A stretch of DNA of 64,000 nucleotides from NCBI RefSeq assembly GCF_914768045.1, contig NZ_CAJZCD010000001.1:372001-436000 (forward strand), written 5' to 3'. Below, in pieces: positions 47,090-57,200 of this stretch. Positions within the stretch are counted from its first letter, which is position 1. Each line of letters opens with the position of its first letter. Source of the DNA: Snodgrassella communis. Its GTDB lineage: Bacteria > Pseudomonadota > Gammaproteobacteria > Burkholderiales > Neisseriaceae. Made by a program: the position numbers and the translations under genes. The notes beneath the pieces were generated by a model. That model was given only the letters and a program-made list of their open reading frames with translations, searched no databases and had not been told where the DNA came from.

Positions 47090-49117
47090 TTAAGTTTCGC
47101 TGGCACCAAACAGCAGGTTTTCTTTGATGGCGCGGATTTTGTCGCGAATCTGGGCGGCTTCTTCAAACTGTAAATCACGCGCAGCAGCCTGCATGGCTTT
47201 TTCAAGTTTGGCGATTTCTTTTACGGCATCGTCTTCGTTGTGGATTTCGCCTACTTTGAGCTTGCTGCGACCACGTCCTTTGCTACCGTTTTCGTCGTGA
47301 TAAACGCCATCGATAAGGTCGCGTACCTGTTTTTTGATTTGCTGCGGTACGATGCCATGTTCGGTATTGAAGGCTATCTGGCGGGCGCGGCGCCGCTCGG
47401 TTTCATCAATTGCGGCTTTCATGGAATCGGTGATTTTGTCGGCATACAGTATGGCTTTGCCGTTTACGTTGCGTGCAGCGCGGCCGATGGTTTGTATCAG
47501 GCTGCGATGGCTGCGCAGAAAGCCTTCTTTGTCGGCATCAAGTATGGCCACCAGTGAGACTTCGGGAATATCCAGCCCTTCCCGCAGCAGGTTGATGCCG
47601 ACAAGTACATCAAACAGACCAAGGCGCAGGTCACGGATGATTTCTACGCGCTCTACGGTGTCGATGTCGCTGTGCAGGTAGCGCACTTTTACGCCAAGCT
47701 CGGCATAGTAATCGGTGAGCTGTTCGGCCATGCGTTTGGTGAGGGTGGTAACGAGTACACGCTCACCCTGCTGGCGACGGATATTGATTTCAGACAGTAA
47801 GTCATCTACCTGTGTGGCCACGGGGCGGATGATGATTTCCGGATCAATCAGGCCGGTGGGGCGCACTACCTGCTCCACTACTTGTCCGGCATGTTCTTCT
47901 TCGTATTTGGCCGGTGTGGCAGATACGAAGATGGTTTGTGGCATAACGCGTTCAAATTCATGGAATTTTAACGGGCGATTATCGCGAGCAGATGGCAGGC
48001 GAAAGCCGTAATCCACCAGATTCTGCTTGCGTGAGGCATCGCCCTTGTACATGCCGCCAATCTGGCTGACGGTAACGTGGCTTTCGTCGATAAACATGAG
48101 GGCGTTTTTGGGCAGGTAATCCATTAAGGTAGGTGGCGGTTCGCCCTCCGGCTTACCGGAAAAGTGGCGTGAGTAGTTTTCAATGCCTTTGCAAAAGCCC
48201 ATTTCGTAAAGCATTTCCAGATCAAAGCGGGTGCGCTGTTCGATGCGCTGGGCTTCTACCAGCCGCCCTTCATGGGTAAACCATTTGATGCGGTCGCCCA
48301 GTTCTTGCTTGATGTGCTCACAGGCGCGCAAAACGGTGTCGCGCGGGGTAACGTAGTGGCTGGACGGGAATACGGTATAGCGGCCAACGCGCTGTTGCAG
48401 GCTGCCGGATATGGGGTCGAATAATTGCATGCGGTCGACTTCGTCGTCAAACAGGCTAACACGCAAGGCCAGCTCGGAGCTTTCAGCGGGAAAGATATCA
48501 ATCACGTCACCGCGCACGCGAAAGGAGCCACGGGCAAAGTCGATATCACCACGTTCATACTGCATGGCTACCAGTCTGGCGATGATGTCGCGCTGGTCGA
48601 TTTTCTGCCCTTCTTTCAGGTGCAGAATCATTTGATGGTATTCGTTGGGGTCGCCAATACCGTAGATTGCCGATACGGTAGCCACTATGATTACGTCCTG
48701 CCGCTGCATCAGGCTTTTGGTGGCGCTCAGGCGCATCTGTTCGATATGTTCGTTTATGGCTGAGTCTTTTTCGATAAACAGGTCACGGCTGGGTACGTAG
48801 GCTTCCGGCTGATAGTAATCATAGTAGGAAACAAAATACTCAACGGCGTTTTCTGGAAAAAATTCACGCATCTCTGCATATAGCTGTGCGGCCAGTGTTT
48901 TGTTATGTGCCATGATGATGGCCGGCCGGCCACTCTGGGCAATGACGTTGGCCATGGTAAAAGTTTTACCCGAACCGGTAACGCCGAGCAGGGTCTGGCT
49001 GGCCAGTCCGTCTTCCAGTCCTTCCAGCAATCCTTGAATTGCTGTAGGTTGGTCACCAGCCGGCGGAAACGGCTGATGCAGTTTAAACACACTACCGGGA
49101 TACTGAATAACATCCAT
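47090..49117 (-). CDS. uvrB: UvrABC excinuclease subunit B
   Basis: UvrB verifies DNA damage and recruits UvrC in nucleotide excision repair. 675 residues from [14 protein letters not shown]. Walker A GVTGSGKT at 45-52, the damage-probing beta-hairpin region [14 protein letters not shown], helicase motifs ([16 protein letters not shown]) and a C-terminal UVR domain ([20 protein letters not shown]). A TTG nine codons upstream is in frame but is outside the family. Confidence 0.97.
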   Translation of the reverse strand: MDVIQYPGSVFKLHQPFPPAGDQPTAIQGLLEGLEDGLASQTLLGVTGSGKTFTMANVIAQSGRPAIIMAHNKTLAAQLYAEMREFFPENAVEYFVSYYDYYQPEAYVPSRDLFIEKDSAINEHIEQMRLSATKSLMQRQDVIIVATVSAIYGIGDPNEYHQMILHLKEGQKIDQRDIIARLVAMQYERGDIDFARGSFRVRGDVIDIFPAESSELALRVSLFDDEVDRMQLFDPISGSLQQRVGRYTVFPSSHYVTPRDTVLRACEHIKQELGDRIKWFTHEGRLVEAQRIEQRTRFDLEMLYEMGFCKGIENYSRHFSGKPEGEPPPTLMDYLPKNALMFIDESHVTVSQIGGMYKGDASRKQNLVDYGFRLPSARDNRPLKFHEFERVMPQTIFVSATPAKYEEEHAGQVVEQVVRPTGLIDPEIIIRPVATQVDDLLSEINIRRQQGERVLVTTLTKRMAEQLTDYYAELGVKVRYLHSDIDTVERVEIIRDLRLGLFDVLVGINLLREGLDIPEVSLVAILDADKEGFLRSHRSLIQTIGRAARNVNGKAILYADKITDSMKAAIDETERRRARQIAFNTEHGIVPQQIKKQVRDLIDGVYHDENGSKGRGRSKLKVGEIHNEDDAVKEIAKLEKAMQAAARDLQFEEAAQIRDKIRAIKENLLFGASET

Positions 49118-49577
49118 AAGTTTGTAACCTGAAAATAAATTCAACCCAAGAAAAATAACTGTGGTTAAAACAGTTAAAACCGCGCTGGGCGGTTTATGTT
49201 ACACATAAGGCCAGTATGGACAAAAAGCAAGTTTGTCTGCTGGCTTTATAGCGCAATCAGGGGCTAAATGCGCGGCTGCAACCAGACTTTACTTTTGCCA
49301 TACCTTTACTTACAAATCAGCTTGTTATTTAGAAAGGGAATATTCGGCAGGGGCTGGATGGTTCTTTCTTTTCTGGGTTAATACTGTTGCCCGACTGTTG
49401 GGGGTTTAATGGCGTATGGATAATATTTAATGGCCAGTTAATACTTGGGTGTGTGTATTTGTGCCACAAAACCGGCTGACTAGTATGTTTTGCGCCAATT
49501 TTCTGTGATTCACCAGATATCTCTGCCATTTTTAATGCCATAAACCATTATAATGGCGCAATAATTAGATAAAGCAA
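49118..49577. other. Intergenic region between uvrB and the KAP gene (divergent)
   Basis: About 460 bases holding the promoters of two divergent genes. A minus-strand frame at 49329-49541 has no recognisable similarity and was left out. Confidence 0.5.
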
Positions 49578-49605
49578 AATGGCCGGTGATTAATAGCCGG
49601 CCATT
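49578..49605. repeat. Perfect 9-bp inverted repeat in the KAP gene leader
   Basis: AATGGCCGG (49578-49586) with CCGGCCATT (49597-49605), ending 23 bases before the start codon. Position suggests an operator or a leader hairpin. Confidence 0.6.
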
Positions 49606-49628
49606 AGTATACAGGGAATAAGCAGATT

Positions 49629-51035
49629 ATGAGTAAACTCAGCCTGAAGAAATGCCAGCAAATAGAAATTGATGCCGCTGATCCGTTTAAAAATGATGTG
49701 CTGAATAGAAAAGCCAATGTTGAAATTCTGACCCAATTTATTACCAGCTATGAGCAATCGATTGTGCTGTGTATTGATGCTGGCTGGGGACAGGGTAAAA
49801 CCACTTTTATTAAGATGTGGCAGCAATCTTTGAAAAATCTGGATATTCCGACTATTTATTTTAATGCGTGGGAAAGTGATTATACGGATGATGCGCTGAT
49901 TGCGTTGATTGGGGAAATTGGTTTATCCATACAGGAACTAACGGGTGAAGATAAAACAACTGCAGAAAAAATAATTGGGCGTATTTATAAATTTGCAGCC
50001 AATTTTACTAAAGCCGCCGCCCCTACTATGGCCAATCTGGGCATTAAAGCAGCTAGTGGCGGCTTAATCAGTGCCGATGAAATATCTACAGCATTTGGTA
50101 ATCTAAGCGAATCACTGGTAAAAGAACAGATTACTAAATACGAAGAATCACGCAAGACACTGGGCAGCTTCAAAGAGGCTTTAAGCGAGCTGGCTCGCTG
50201 TTATGCAGATGGTGACGCTCACAAGCCACTGGTGATTTTTATTGATGAGCTGGATCGCTGCCGTCCTAATTTTGCTATTGAGGTACTGGAAAAGGCCAAA
50301 CATCTGTTTAATGTGGATAATATTATTTTTGTGCTGGCTACGGATAAAACCCAGCTAGGCCATTCTATCAGGGCTGTGTATGGGCAGGGGCTGGATGTTA
50401 ATGGATATTTGCGTCGGTTTATTGATTTTGATTATTTGTTACCTAGCCCAGTTAAATCTGATTTCATTATTAGTTTAGCTAAACAATTAGGACTTAGTGA
50501 AGATTTAAATATAAAGCTACCTTATCATAATTACACTCTTCTAAATTTATTAAAAGATATTACTCATCTATATAAATTAACATTAAGAGAGCAAGAAGCT
50601 CTTTGTAATATTCTTAATATTATAGTGAGGACTAACAATCACCTTACAAAAGAAGAATATACTCTGCTATTCTTGCTGATTATACTCAAATTAAAGTTTC
50701 CAGATTTATATAAAAGTTTGAATAGATATAATACAAGCAAATTTATTTCTAATGTATTAGAAAATATCAATTCACAATATTCCAGTGATACTGATAACGA
50801 TATTTATTATTTTGAATTTTTAGAATGTATGCTTTTAAGTGTTATCAGGCCAGCTTCACAATTCTCTTATGAAGAAACAATTAACGATTATGTTAGGAAA
50901 TACAATTTCAATGATGTTAAAAAACAAAAATTAATACATAGTTTTGATATGGTTAAAGGATTTGAAATCACTATACAGGACTTATTAATAATAAAAAATG
51001 CTATTGAAATTTCGTCTTCATTCAGGCTTAACTGA
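49629..51035 (+). CDS. KAP family P-loop NTPase
   Basis: 468 residues. Walker A GWGQGKTT at 52-59, the KAP motif FNAWE (78-82), and Walker B LVIFIDELDRCRP (201-213). These define the KAP family, whose members are often membrane-associated and occur in anti-phage systems (for example QatA). No clear membrane helix is seen, and no partner gene lies alongside, so a defence role is only possible. From about codon 275 (base ~50450) base composition drops to very AT-rich, while the ATPase part matches the core genome: either a variable C-terminal module or a recombinant gene. It is the only plus-strand gene in the right half of the window. Confidence 0.88.
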   Translation: MSKLSLKKCQQIEIDAADPFKNDVLNRKANVEILTQFITSYEQSIVLCIDAGWGQGKTTFIKMWQQSLKNLDIPTIYFNAWESDYTDDALIALIGEIGLSIQELTGEDKTTAEKIIGRIYKFAANFTKAAAPTMANLGIKAASGGLISADEISTAFGNLSESLVKEQITKYEESRKTLGSFKEALSELARCYADGDAHKPLVIFIDELDRCRPNFAIEVLEKAKHLFNVDNIIFVLATDKTQLGHSIRAVYGQGLDVNGYLRRFIDFDYLLPSPVKSDFIISLAKQLGLSEDLNIKLPYHNYTLLNLLKDITHLYKLTLREQEALCNILNIIVRTNNHLTKEEYTLLFLLIILKLKFPDLYKSLNRYNTSKFISNVLENINSQYSSDTDNDIYYFEFLECMLLSVIRPASQFSYEETINDYVRKYNFNDVKKQKLIHSFDMVKGFEITIQDLLIIKNAIEISSSFRLN

Positions 51036-51941
51036 ACTATCTGACTAATATTATTTATCTAAATGATACTTGATAGTTTTATAGGCTAATTGCGTGTATA
51101 CATGCTGGAAAAAGCTGGTGATACATGAATCCGGCAGAGAATTTGCTGATGGCTTTGACTTATGCTGCTCCACAAAACTATTTACGCTTTTGTGGTTGTA
51201 GCATTTATATCCCAGAAATCAGAAATTTGGTTACTACTTGCTACTGGCTGGGTTGTTCATCTCAATCAATAAACCGCCCGCAAGGCGGTTTGTGGGTTTG
51301 TTTTGGTGTACGCTTGGAATAATCAGGCAGTTTGTCATCATCGGCACTGCTGGGCAGCCGATTTTGATGCTTTTGATGCTTTTGAGGCTGTTGTTAATGG
51401 CTGTTTCGTTATTGAATCTAGACTGCTGGCTCTTGGGTTAATGCCGATCTCCTGTGTGTACATTTCTTTTAAGCGGCTGATATTGTTACCGGTAGGCATT
51501 ATTCAGATGTGCTTTAGCTATGCCGTTTAAGAAAGCGGAGCTGATTATTGGCGGTGGATGGCAAGGCATTTATGCGATGCTTTGCACAGGCAGGTTTGCG
51601 GTATTTGAAGCTGCAAATTTATAGGCTGGTTTGTTGATATCACTCTTTTTGCTTTGCTTGGCTATATTGCTGCTAACTTGCTTTATCACAGTCGCGATAT
51701 TCTGTGCGTTATGGCGTGCGGATTCTGAACGCTAAATTTTTGGTTATTAATTTCCAGCTATTAGCAGTCTGGTTATTTACCCGGATATTGGTATCTGCTT
51801 ATGCATGATAGTTTTCAGGTATAACCGTCAACGCCGGTAAGTTGGCTGCCGCTTTTTCCTATTCAGTTTACCGTTAGTATGCAGATTCACGTGGGCGATA
51901 CGTTGTGTAATCCATGTTGGGTAATGTCGCCGACACTGCTA
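51036..51941. other. Non-coding or decayed region downstream of the KAP gene
   Basis: About 900 bases. Short frames (51125-51322, 51238-51441, 51303-51530) have no recognisable similarity or good ribosome binding sites. A perfect AAACCGCC/GGCGGTTT hairpin at 51271-51291 could end the KAP transcript although its T run is poor. The coding-like density without an intact gene suggests decay. Confidence 0.5.
51271..51291 (+). terminator. Possible terminator downstream of the KAP gene
   Basis: 8-bp perfect stem with loop CGCAA, followed by TTTGTGGGTTTG; weak T run. 235 bases after the stop codon. Confidence 0.4.
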
Positions 51942-52620
51942 CTAAGCAAAATTTTGGATAAATCTGAACAGTTTTGCTGGTGTATCCCACAATAAGGCTG
52001 GTGCCAGTTGTTTATCTTGTAACTGTATATTTAATTGGGTAATCAGATACTCGGGGTTAATTTGTTGTTCGTACTGGGTGTGCGGCCAGTCACTGCTCCA
52101 CATCAGGCGGTGGCTGCCGAAATTTTCAAGTAATAAAGGGATGGCGGCGGCAAAAAATTTATGCGTCGGCGGCGGCAGCACTGATGCGGTATAGCGCGGA
52201 AAGTTTGCACTACACCATTCCGCTATGTCCCCATTGCAATAGCTGCTGCAAACTGTTATCACGAGCGGGTACGCTATCCGCGGGCCGGCCGAAGTGGTCG
52301 ATTACTACGCGGATTCGGTGTTTGAGCAAGGTGGTAATCATGGCGTCTGGTTTGTTACTGCGCCAATGCAGTTGCACATGCCTGTTAAGGGTTTTGATTT
52401 TGGCGAGCAGGTTTTGCTATGAAGCCGATTGCCGCTCAGGTAGTGTGCCGTTTATAACGTTCAGGCGTGTGCCCACGATGCCTGCCCTACTCTTTGCTTG
52501 CCGCTCAGGCTGGGAAGTTGTGGGATAGATACAGGCTACGCCATTAAGACGGGGCATGGCCTGTACAATGGGTACAGCCGATATCGTGCCGATGAAACAG
52601 ATAGTCTGCTACTGATGTAT
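51942..52620 (-). pseudogene. Degraded amidohydrolase (2-pyrone-4,6-dicarboxylate hydrolase-like)
   Basis: Minus-strand pieces in different frames align in order to a metal-dependent TIM-barrel amidohydrolase: VADYLFHRHDIGCTH near 52600; GIVGTRLNVINGTLPE near 52450; RHVQLHWRSN and VVIDHFGRPAD at 52390-52290; CKLSALYR near 52210; and HRLMWSSDWPHTQYEQQ to the C-terminus at 52110-51942. At least two frameshifts and an in-frame TAG are present. The neighbouring MFS carrier on the same strand suggests a lost catabolic unit for a carboxylic or aromatic acid. Confidence 0.8.
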
Positions 52621-52728
52621 TTTGTGCTGGTGTATGGCGCCGGCCGGCTACTTTGGTGAAAACCAAATTAAATACATGCGTATAGCGACCAGTTCTACCA
52701 CTTGTCACTTGTTTTTTCTTTCTTGTTT

Positions 52729-53997
52729 TTATTTATCAGAAATCTGACCATCTGGATTAATTTGGTTTAAATCACGTCCTTTGGTTTCCGGTAGCATTAA
52801 GACGCTAATCACTACAATTGAGTAAGCCCAGCTGGTATAGATGCCAATAGATGAACCCAGAGACATGGATGCACTCATGTTTGCCACCAGAAATGGAAAT
52901 ATTAAGGATAGAATACGACCGAAGTTGTAACAAAAACCGACACCGGAACCACGACATTGCTGTGGATAGAGTTCATTAAACAATGCACCAAGGCTGGCGG
53001 GGATACCGGCAGCAAAAAATCCCAGTGGAAAGCCAAGAAACAATATCTGGGTATTGGTTAGGGGAACAAGCAGGTAAATGCGTACGGTGATAACGCAGCA
53101 GATAGCAAACAAGACAATATTAAAACGTCTGCCGATTTTATCAAGCAGGACAGAGCTGGCCATACAGCCACACCAGAAGGCAAATATAATCACTGCCAGA
53201 TAGAGGCTGGAATTAAGCATGGAAAGGTTGCATTCTTTTGTCAGGTAGGTAGGCAACCATGACATGATGCTATAATAGCCGCCATGTGCGCCAAAACCTA
53301 TTAAACCTCCGAGTAAGGTGTTGCGAATCAGTGAGGGTGAAAAAATACCGAACATTGCTTGGGCTATGGATTGTTTATCTTGGGTTTTCTGTACTGCTAC
53401 TATTTGTTTTTCTGGTTCCTGTACATGCCTGCATATATAAAAGATTAATAATGACGGCAGTAAGCCTACAGCAAACATAATACGCCAAGCGATATTTTCT
53501 GGTACCAGACTTAAGACTACGGAAAACAGTAAGATTGATAATCCCCATCCTACTGCCCAAGCGCCCTGCACTATCGCCATGACTTTACCGCGATACTGGC
53601 TGGAAGTGGTTTCTGCCATGAGTACGGCACCTGCCGCCCATTCGCCTCCGATACCAAAACCCTGTAAAGCTTTCAACACTAATAACCAGTAGTAATCCGT
53701 TACAAATGCAGCCATAAATGTAAAAATTGCAAACCATATAATCATGATTTGCAATGTTTTTACGCGTCCATACTGGTCGGAAAGGGCGCCGGCGAACCAG
53801 CCGCCCAAGGCCGACGTGACCAGCGTGGTACTATTGAGTAGTCCGGCCTGCTCTTCGCTGATGGCAAAATAGACAAGCAGTAATGGAATAGCTAAACCAA
53901 ATATTTGATTTTCCAGCGCATCCAGTGCCCAGCCATTAAAGCAGGCCAAAAAGGTTTTTTTCTCATTTCTTGATGCCTCTTGATACCACGTAAACAT
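52729..53997 (-). CDS. MFS transporter (organic/aromatic acid:H+ symporter-like)
   Basis: 422 residues with about twelve membrane helices and the sugar/acid-transporter signatures DALENQIFGLAIPLLL, GALSDQYGRVKTL and GFGIGGEWAAGAVLMAE. It resembles aromatic-acid or sialic-acid carriers (AAHS/SHS families). The frame is intact although the adjacent amidohydrolase is degraded, so it may have another role or be early in decay. Confidence 0.87.
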   Translation of the reverse strand: MFTWYQEASRNEKKTFLACFNGWALDALENQIFGLAIPLLLVYFAISEEQAGLLNSTTLVTSALGGWFAGALSDQYGRVKTLQIMIIWFAIFTFMAAFVTDYYWLLVLKALQGFGIGGEWAAGAVLMAETTSSQYRGKVMAIVQGAWAVGWGLSILLFSVVLSLVPENIAWRIMFAVGLLPSLLIFYICRHVQEPEKQIVAVQKTQDKQSIAQAMFGIFSPSLIRNTLLGGLIGFGAHGGYYSIMSWLPTYLTKECNLSMLNSSLYLAVIIFAFWCGCMASSVLLDKIGRRFNIVLFAICCVITVRIYLLVPLTNTQILFLGFPLGFFAAGIPASLGALFNELYPQQCRGSGVGFCYNFGRILSLIFPFLVANMSASMSLGSSIGIYTSWAYSIVVISVLMLPETKGRDLNQINPDGQISDK

Positions 53998-55135
53998 AAA
54001 AGTTCTCTTTCTTTATCTATTTTTGAGCTTGTATATTTTTAATTTAGTTGCTGCTGAATAAAGTTTTAGTACTTTAGGGCTTTAATTTACTCTCAACAGG
54101 CATTTACTGCTATTAGAAAAGCTTTATTTAGCTAATTTAAAATGAAGTAGCTAAGCTATTAATATTTTAATTTTTAAAATCAGTAATTTATTAATTACCA
54201 AATTTTATACATGTGTTTACTATTTCAAACAGATTTTACTATATATGATGATGTTGTTAGTTAATTATTAGTCAATAATAACGGTATCCGGTAAATAGTT
54301 ATTTTAATCTTTATTTTGTTATTAATTAAATTTATTAATAAATAAAATATTTTAAATAGTATAGAATTGATAATTGTATTTTAGATTTTGATAAAAAGTG
54401 GTTACAACTATTATGATTTAAGAATAAAGTAAGCTGGGTTATCGCATTTTACATTAGTTATTACTGAAATATGGTTTGTGCAAAGCTGTTATTTTGCCAT
54501 ATTGATTATCAATATGAGATTAATGTATTCGAAGTATAATTAAACTATCTGTTGTACAGCAGAGTATGGGCTAGGTCTATTATCTGCACGCAAGTTGTAG
54601 CTGGATGTTGTTTGTTGCTACTTAATTCTAAGTATATTTTGTGTATTTTTGATTTTAATTAAATTATTATATTATATATATATATATATTAAACCATGTA
54701 CGCAGTTTAATCATTCTATTTTTCCATTGTAGCTATTTATTTGGATGATTCAATTAATCTGTATTGATAAATTTTAATCTCTATGTTGATACGGTGAATT
54801 TACGCTTATCAATCTATGCAAATATTATATTTTAAAGAGAATGAGTATTATTATCGAATTTTTAAATAATATTTAAATTTTAATAATTTATCTTTTTCTG
54901 CTGAAATTTTTGATAACAGCTTGGTTGTGCTGAGCAATTTCTGCAAGTTGATATTAATCTGTGTGATGTTATTTATGGCTGGTGCGATGAGGTATAAATC
55001 TTATTGGATAGGAAAATAGTTATTATTTCTGTGCTAACTAGTTTTATTACGGGCGAAGATAGTTGCGTTTCTGGTGCGGACTATGTAAAAGGCTTAAACA
55101 ATAATATCTAGCTAAGTAGTAAAGCAGTATCTTGG
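53998..55135. other. Very AT-rich gene-free region
   Basis: About 1,140 bases with no coding frame on either strand and much lower GC than anywhere else in the window. No homologous protein fragment was recognised in translation. It could be a silenced or decayed region, or a target of an H-NS-like protein. Confidence 0.7.
54665..54690. repeat. TA dinucleotide run
   Basis: A tract of about ten TA repeats inside the AT-rich gap. No gene is close enough for obvious phase variation. Confidence 0.8.
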
Positions 55136-56053
55136 CTAAAATCCAAGTGATGAGAAAACTACCATCAGTATTGGCGCGGTAATATTCACAATGAAGCCGA
55201 AGCTGATGGCCAGAGGAACAGCGGTAATGCCACCGGAAGCCTGAATAGCAGGCAAGGTGAAATCAAGGCTGGTGGCACCGCCAATGCTGACGGCAGTAGT
55301 GGGATAGCGGCGCATCAGTATGGGGATAAAGATAAGGGCAAAAAATTCACGTGCCAGATCATTAAATAAGGCGATGCTGCCCCAGACTGCGCCATAGGCT
55401 TTACTCATGATAATGCTGGAAAGTGAATACCAGCCATAGCCACTACTAAGTGCCAGTCCTTTGCTGATGGATACATCAGGCATAATCAGGGCGAATATCA
55501 AACCGCCAAGCAGGCTCGCGAAGGTAAATAGTCCGGCACTGATAACGCCGCGACGGTTGAGAAATACCTGTTGCAGGGTAACACCACTACTGCGCAGCTG
55601 CATACCTACTAGTAACAGTAGTATCAGCAGGGCTTTGTTGACGGCAGCCTGCGGATCACCTAACCAGTTGAAAGACAGGTAGTTACCTGCTATCAGTCCG
55701 ATAAGCAGGCTGCCAACTTGTTTGAGGCTGCCTACAATGCTGATGTCACCACTCTGGCCGGTTGGTTGCTGTCGATTCAGATGCCACGGGTAGCGGCGGT
55801 CAAACCAGATAAATACCAATAAATTAGCAACTATCAGGCAGAGAAACAGTACGCCTACGGTAAGGCTGATGTTGGCCAGCTGTGCGCCAAGGCTGGGAAT
55901 TTTGGCCAGTGACAGGCCAATGAGGAATAATATCAGATATACCAGCCATGCCAAGCCGTAGTTGAGCCAGTTTATGACGCGCGCTGGGACGGGTATGCAA
56001 AATCCTGCAAGCAGGGGAATCAGGATGATTAGCAGGGCGGTTAAGTTTTGCAT
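55136..56053 (-). CDS. lysO: Lysine exporter LysO family protein
   Basis: 305 residues with about eight to ten hydrophobic segments. LysO/YbjE family features: GLSLAKIPSLGAQL, the conserved LALSSGYGWYSLSSIIMSKAYG, and GATSLDFTLPAIQASGG. In E. coli LysO exports lysine and thialysine. No strong ribosome binding site upstream of the ATG. Downstream on the same strand is the first ferredoxin-NADP reductase... read in the transcript direction, that gene precedes it. Confidence 0.88.
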   Translation of the reverse strand: MQNLTALLIILIPLLAGFCIPVPARVINWLNYGLAWLVYLILFLIGLSLAKIPSLGAQLANISLTVGVLFLCLIVANLLVFIWFDRRYPWHLNRQQPTGQSGDISIVGSLKQVGSLLIGLIAGNYLSFNWLGDPQAAVNKALLILLLLVGMQLRSSGVTLQQVFLNRRGVISAGLFTFASLLGGLIFALIMPDVSISKGLALSSGYGWYSLSSIIMSKAYGAVWGSIALFNDLAREFFALIFIPILMRRYPTTAVSIGGATSLDFTLPAIQASGGITAVPLAISFGFIVNITAPILMVVFSSLGF

Positions 56054-56159
56054 GGATGGTTCTGTGGGCGGAATTTAAGGAATATGGTCAGCTGTGGCTT
56101 GCCGGCAGGTAAAACAGGCAGCACATCGGATCATGATGGCTGCCTGTAAGATGCTGGTT

Positions 56160-56936
56160 TTATTGGTCAACAAATGCGCGTTCGATAACGTAGTCACCAC
56201 GCTGCCCCATTTTCGGAGAGATGGTTAGACCAAAGCTGTTGAGTGTTTCACAGCTATCCTTGAGCATTTCCGGGCTACCACAAATCATGGCACGGTCGTC
56301 TGCCGGATTAATTGGTGGCAAACCAATGTCGGTAAAGAGTTTACCGGATTTCATTAAATCAGTCAGGCGTCCGTGATGGATGAAGTCTTCTCTGGAAACG
56401 ACGGGATAGTAAATCAGTTTTTCGCGCACCATTTCACCCAGATATTCATGGTTGGGTAATTCGGTGGTGAAGTAGTCGTAATAAGCCAAATCTTTTTTGT
56501 AGCGTACGCCGTGAATCAGGATGATTTTTTCAAACTGTTCGTAGATATCGGGGTCTTTGGTAACGCTGAGAAAAGGTGCCAAACCGGTACCGGTAGACAG
56601 TAGATATAGGTTTTTCCCGGGATTGAGATCACCAGCAATCAGGGTGCCGGTGGGCTTTTTGCTCACGAGAACTTCATCACCTACTTTCAGATGCTGCAAA
56701 CGGCTGGTTAATGGGCCATTCTGTACTTTGATGCTGAAAAAAGCCAGCTCTTCTTCCCAGTTGGCACTGGCGATACTGTAAGCACGCATTAGCGGCTTGC
56801 CGTCTACCATCAGGCCAATCATGACAAACTGGCCATTCTGAAAGCGCAATGATTCGTCACGGGTGCAGGTAAATGTGAAGTATGCATCTGTCCAGTGGTG
56901 TACGGACAGGACTGTTTGTGTGTTGTAGGCTGCCAT
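56160..56936 (-). CDS. fpr: Ferredoxin--NADP reductase
   Basis: 258 residues of the bacterial Fpr type. FAD binding RAYSIAS (51-57), NADP-binding GTGLAPFLS (115-123), and the C-terminal CGSPEMLKDS...YVIERAFVDQ. It shuttles electrons between NADPH and ferredoxin or flavodoxin, for iron-sulfur cluster synthesis and oxidative stress. A paralog of the same length but low identity lies at 61129-61905. Confidence 0.95.
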   Translation of the reverse strand: MAAYNTQTVLSVHHWTDAYFTFTCTRDESLRFQNGQFVMIGLMVDGKPLMRAYSIASANWEEELAFFSIKVQNGPLTSRLQHLKVGDEVLVSKKPTGTLIAGDLNPGKNLYLLSTGTGLAPFLSVTKDPDIYEQFEKIILIHGVRYKKDLAYYDYFTTELPNHEYLGEMVREKLIYYPVVSREDFIHHGRLTDLMKSGKLFTDIGLPPINPADDRAMICGSPEMLKDSCETLNSFGLTISPKMGQRGDYVIERAFVDQ

Positions 56937-57146
56937 TAATTATCCATGGTTAAGGAAAGCGGTATTATTAGCGTAAACCGAAAACACGCCAGCTATCTGT
57001 TGCCGTTCAGGCACATTTTATGCTCTGGCCTCTGGCGTAAGGTGTGAATTTTAAGACAATTTGCTGTGCTGTTCAATGGTGTTTAGAGTATTCACTTTAA
57101 TAAATGTATATTGATTTATTTTATCTGTGACTGGTGCAAATACGCT

Positions 57147-57176
57147 AACAGGCTGTCATCAGATTGACAGCCTGTT
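57147..57176 (-). terminator. Hairpin downstream of secA, probable terminator
   Basis: Perfect 12-bp stem AACAGGCTGTCA/TGACAGCCTGTT, 25 bases past the secA stop codon. The minus-strand T run is weak. Confidence 0.65.
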
Positions 57177-57200
57177 AATGTTAATGAAGTTTAGCTGTAA

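Noticed and set aside
51125-51530. Overlapping short plus-strand frames after the KAP gene.
   Set aside because: They overlap each other, contain a hairpin and show no family motif; treated as decayed or non-coding DNA.
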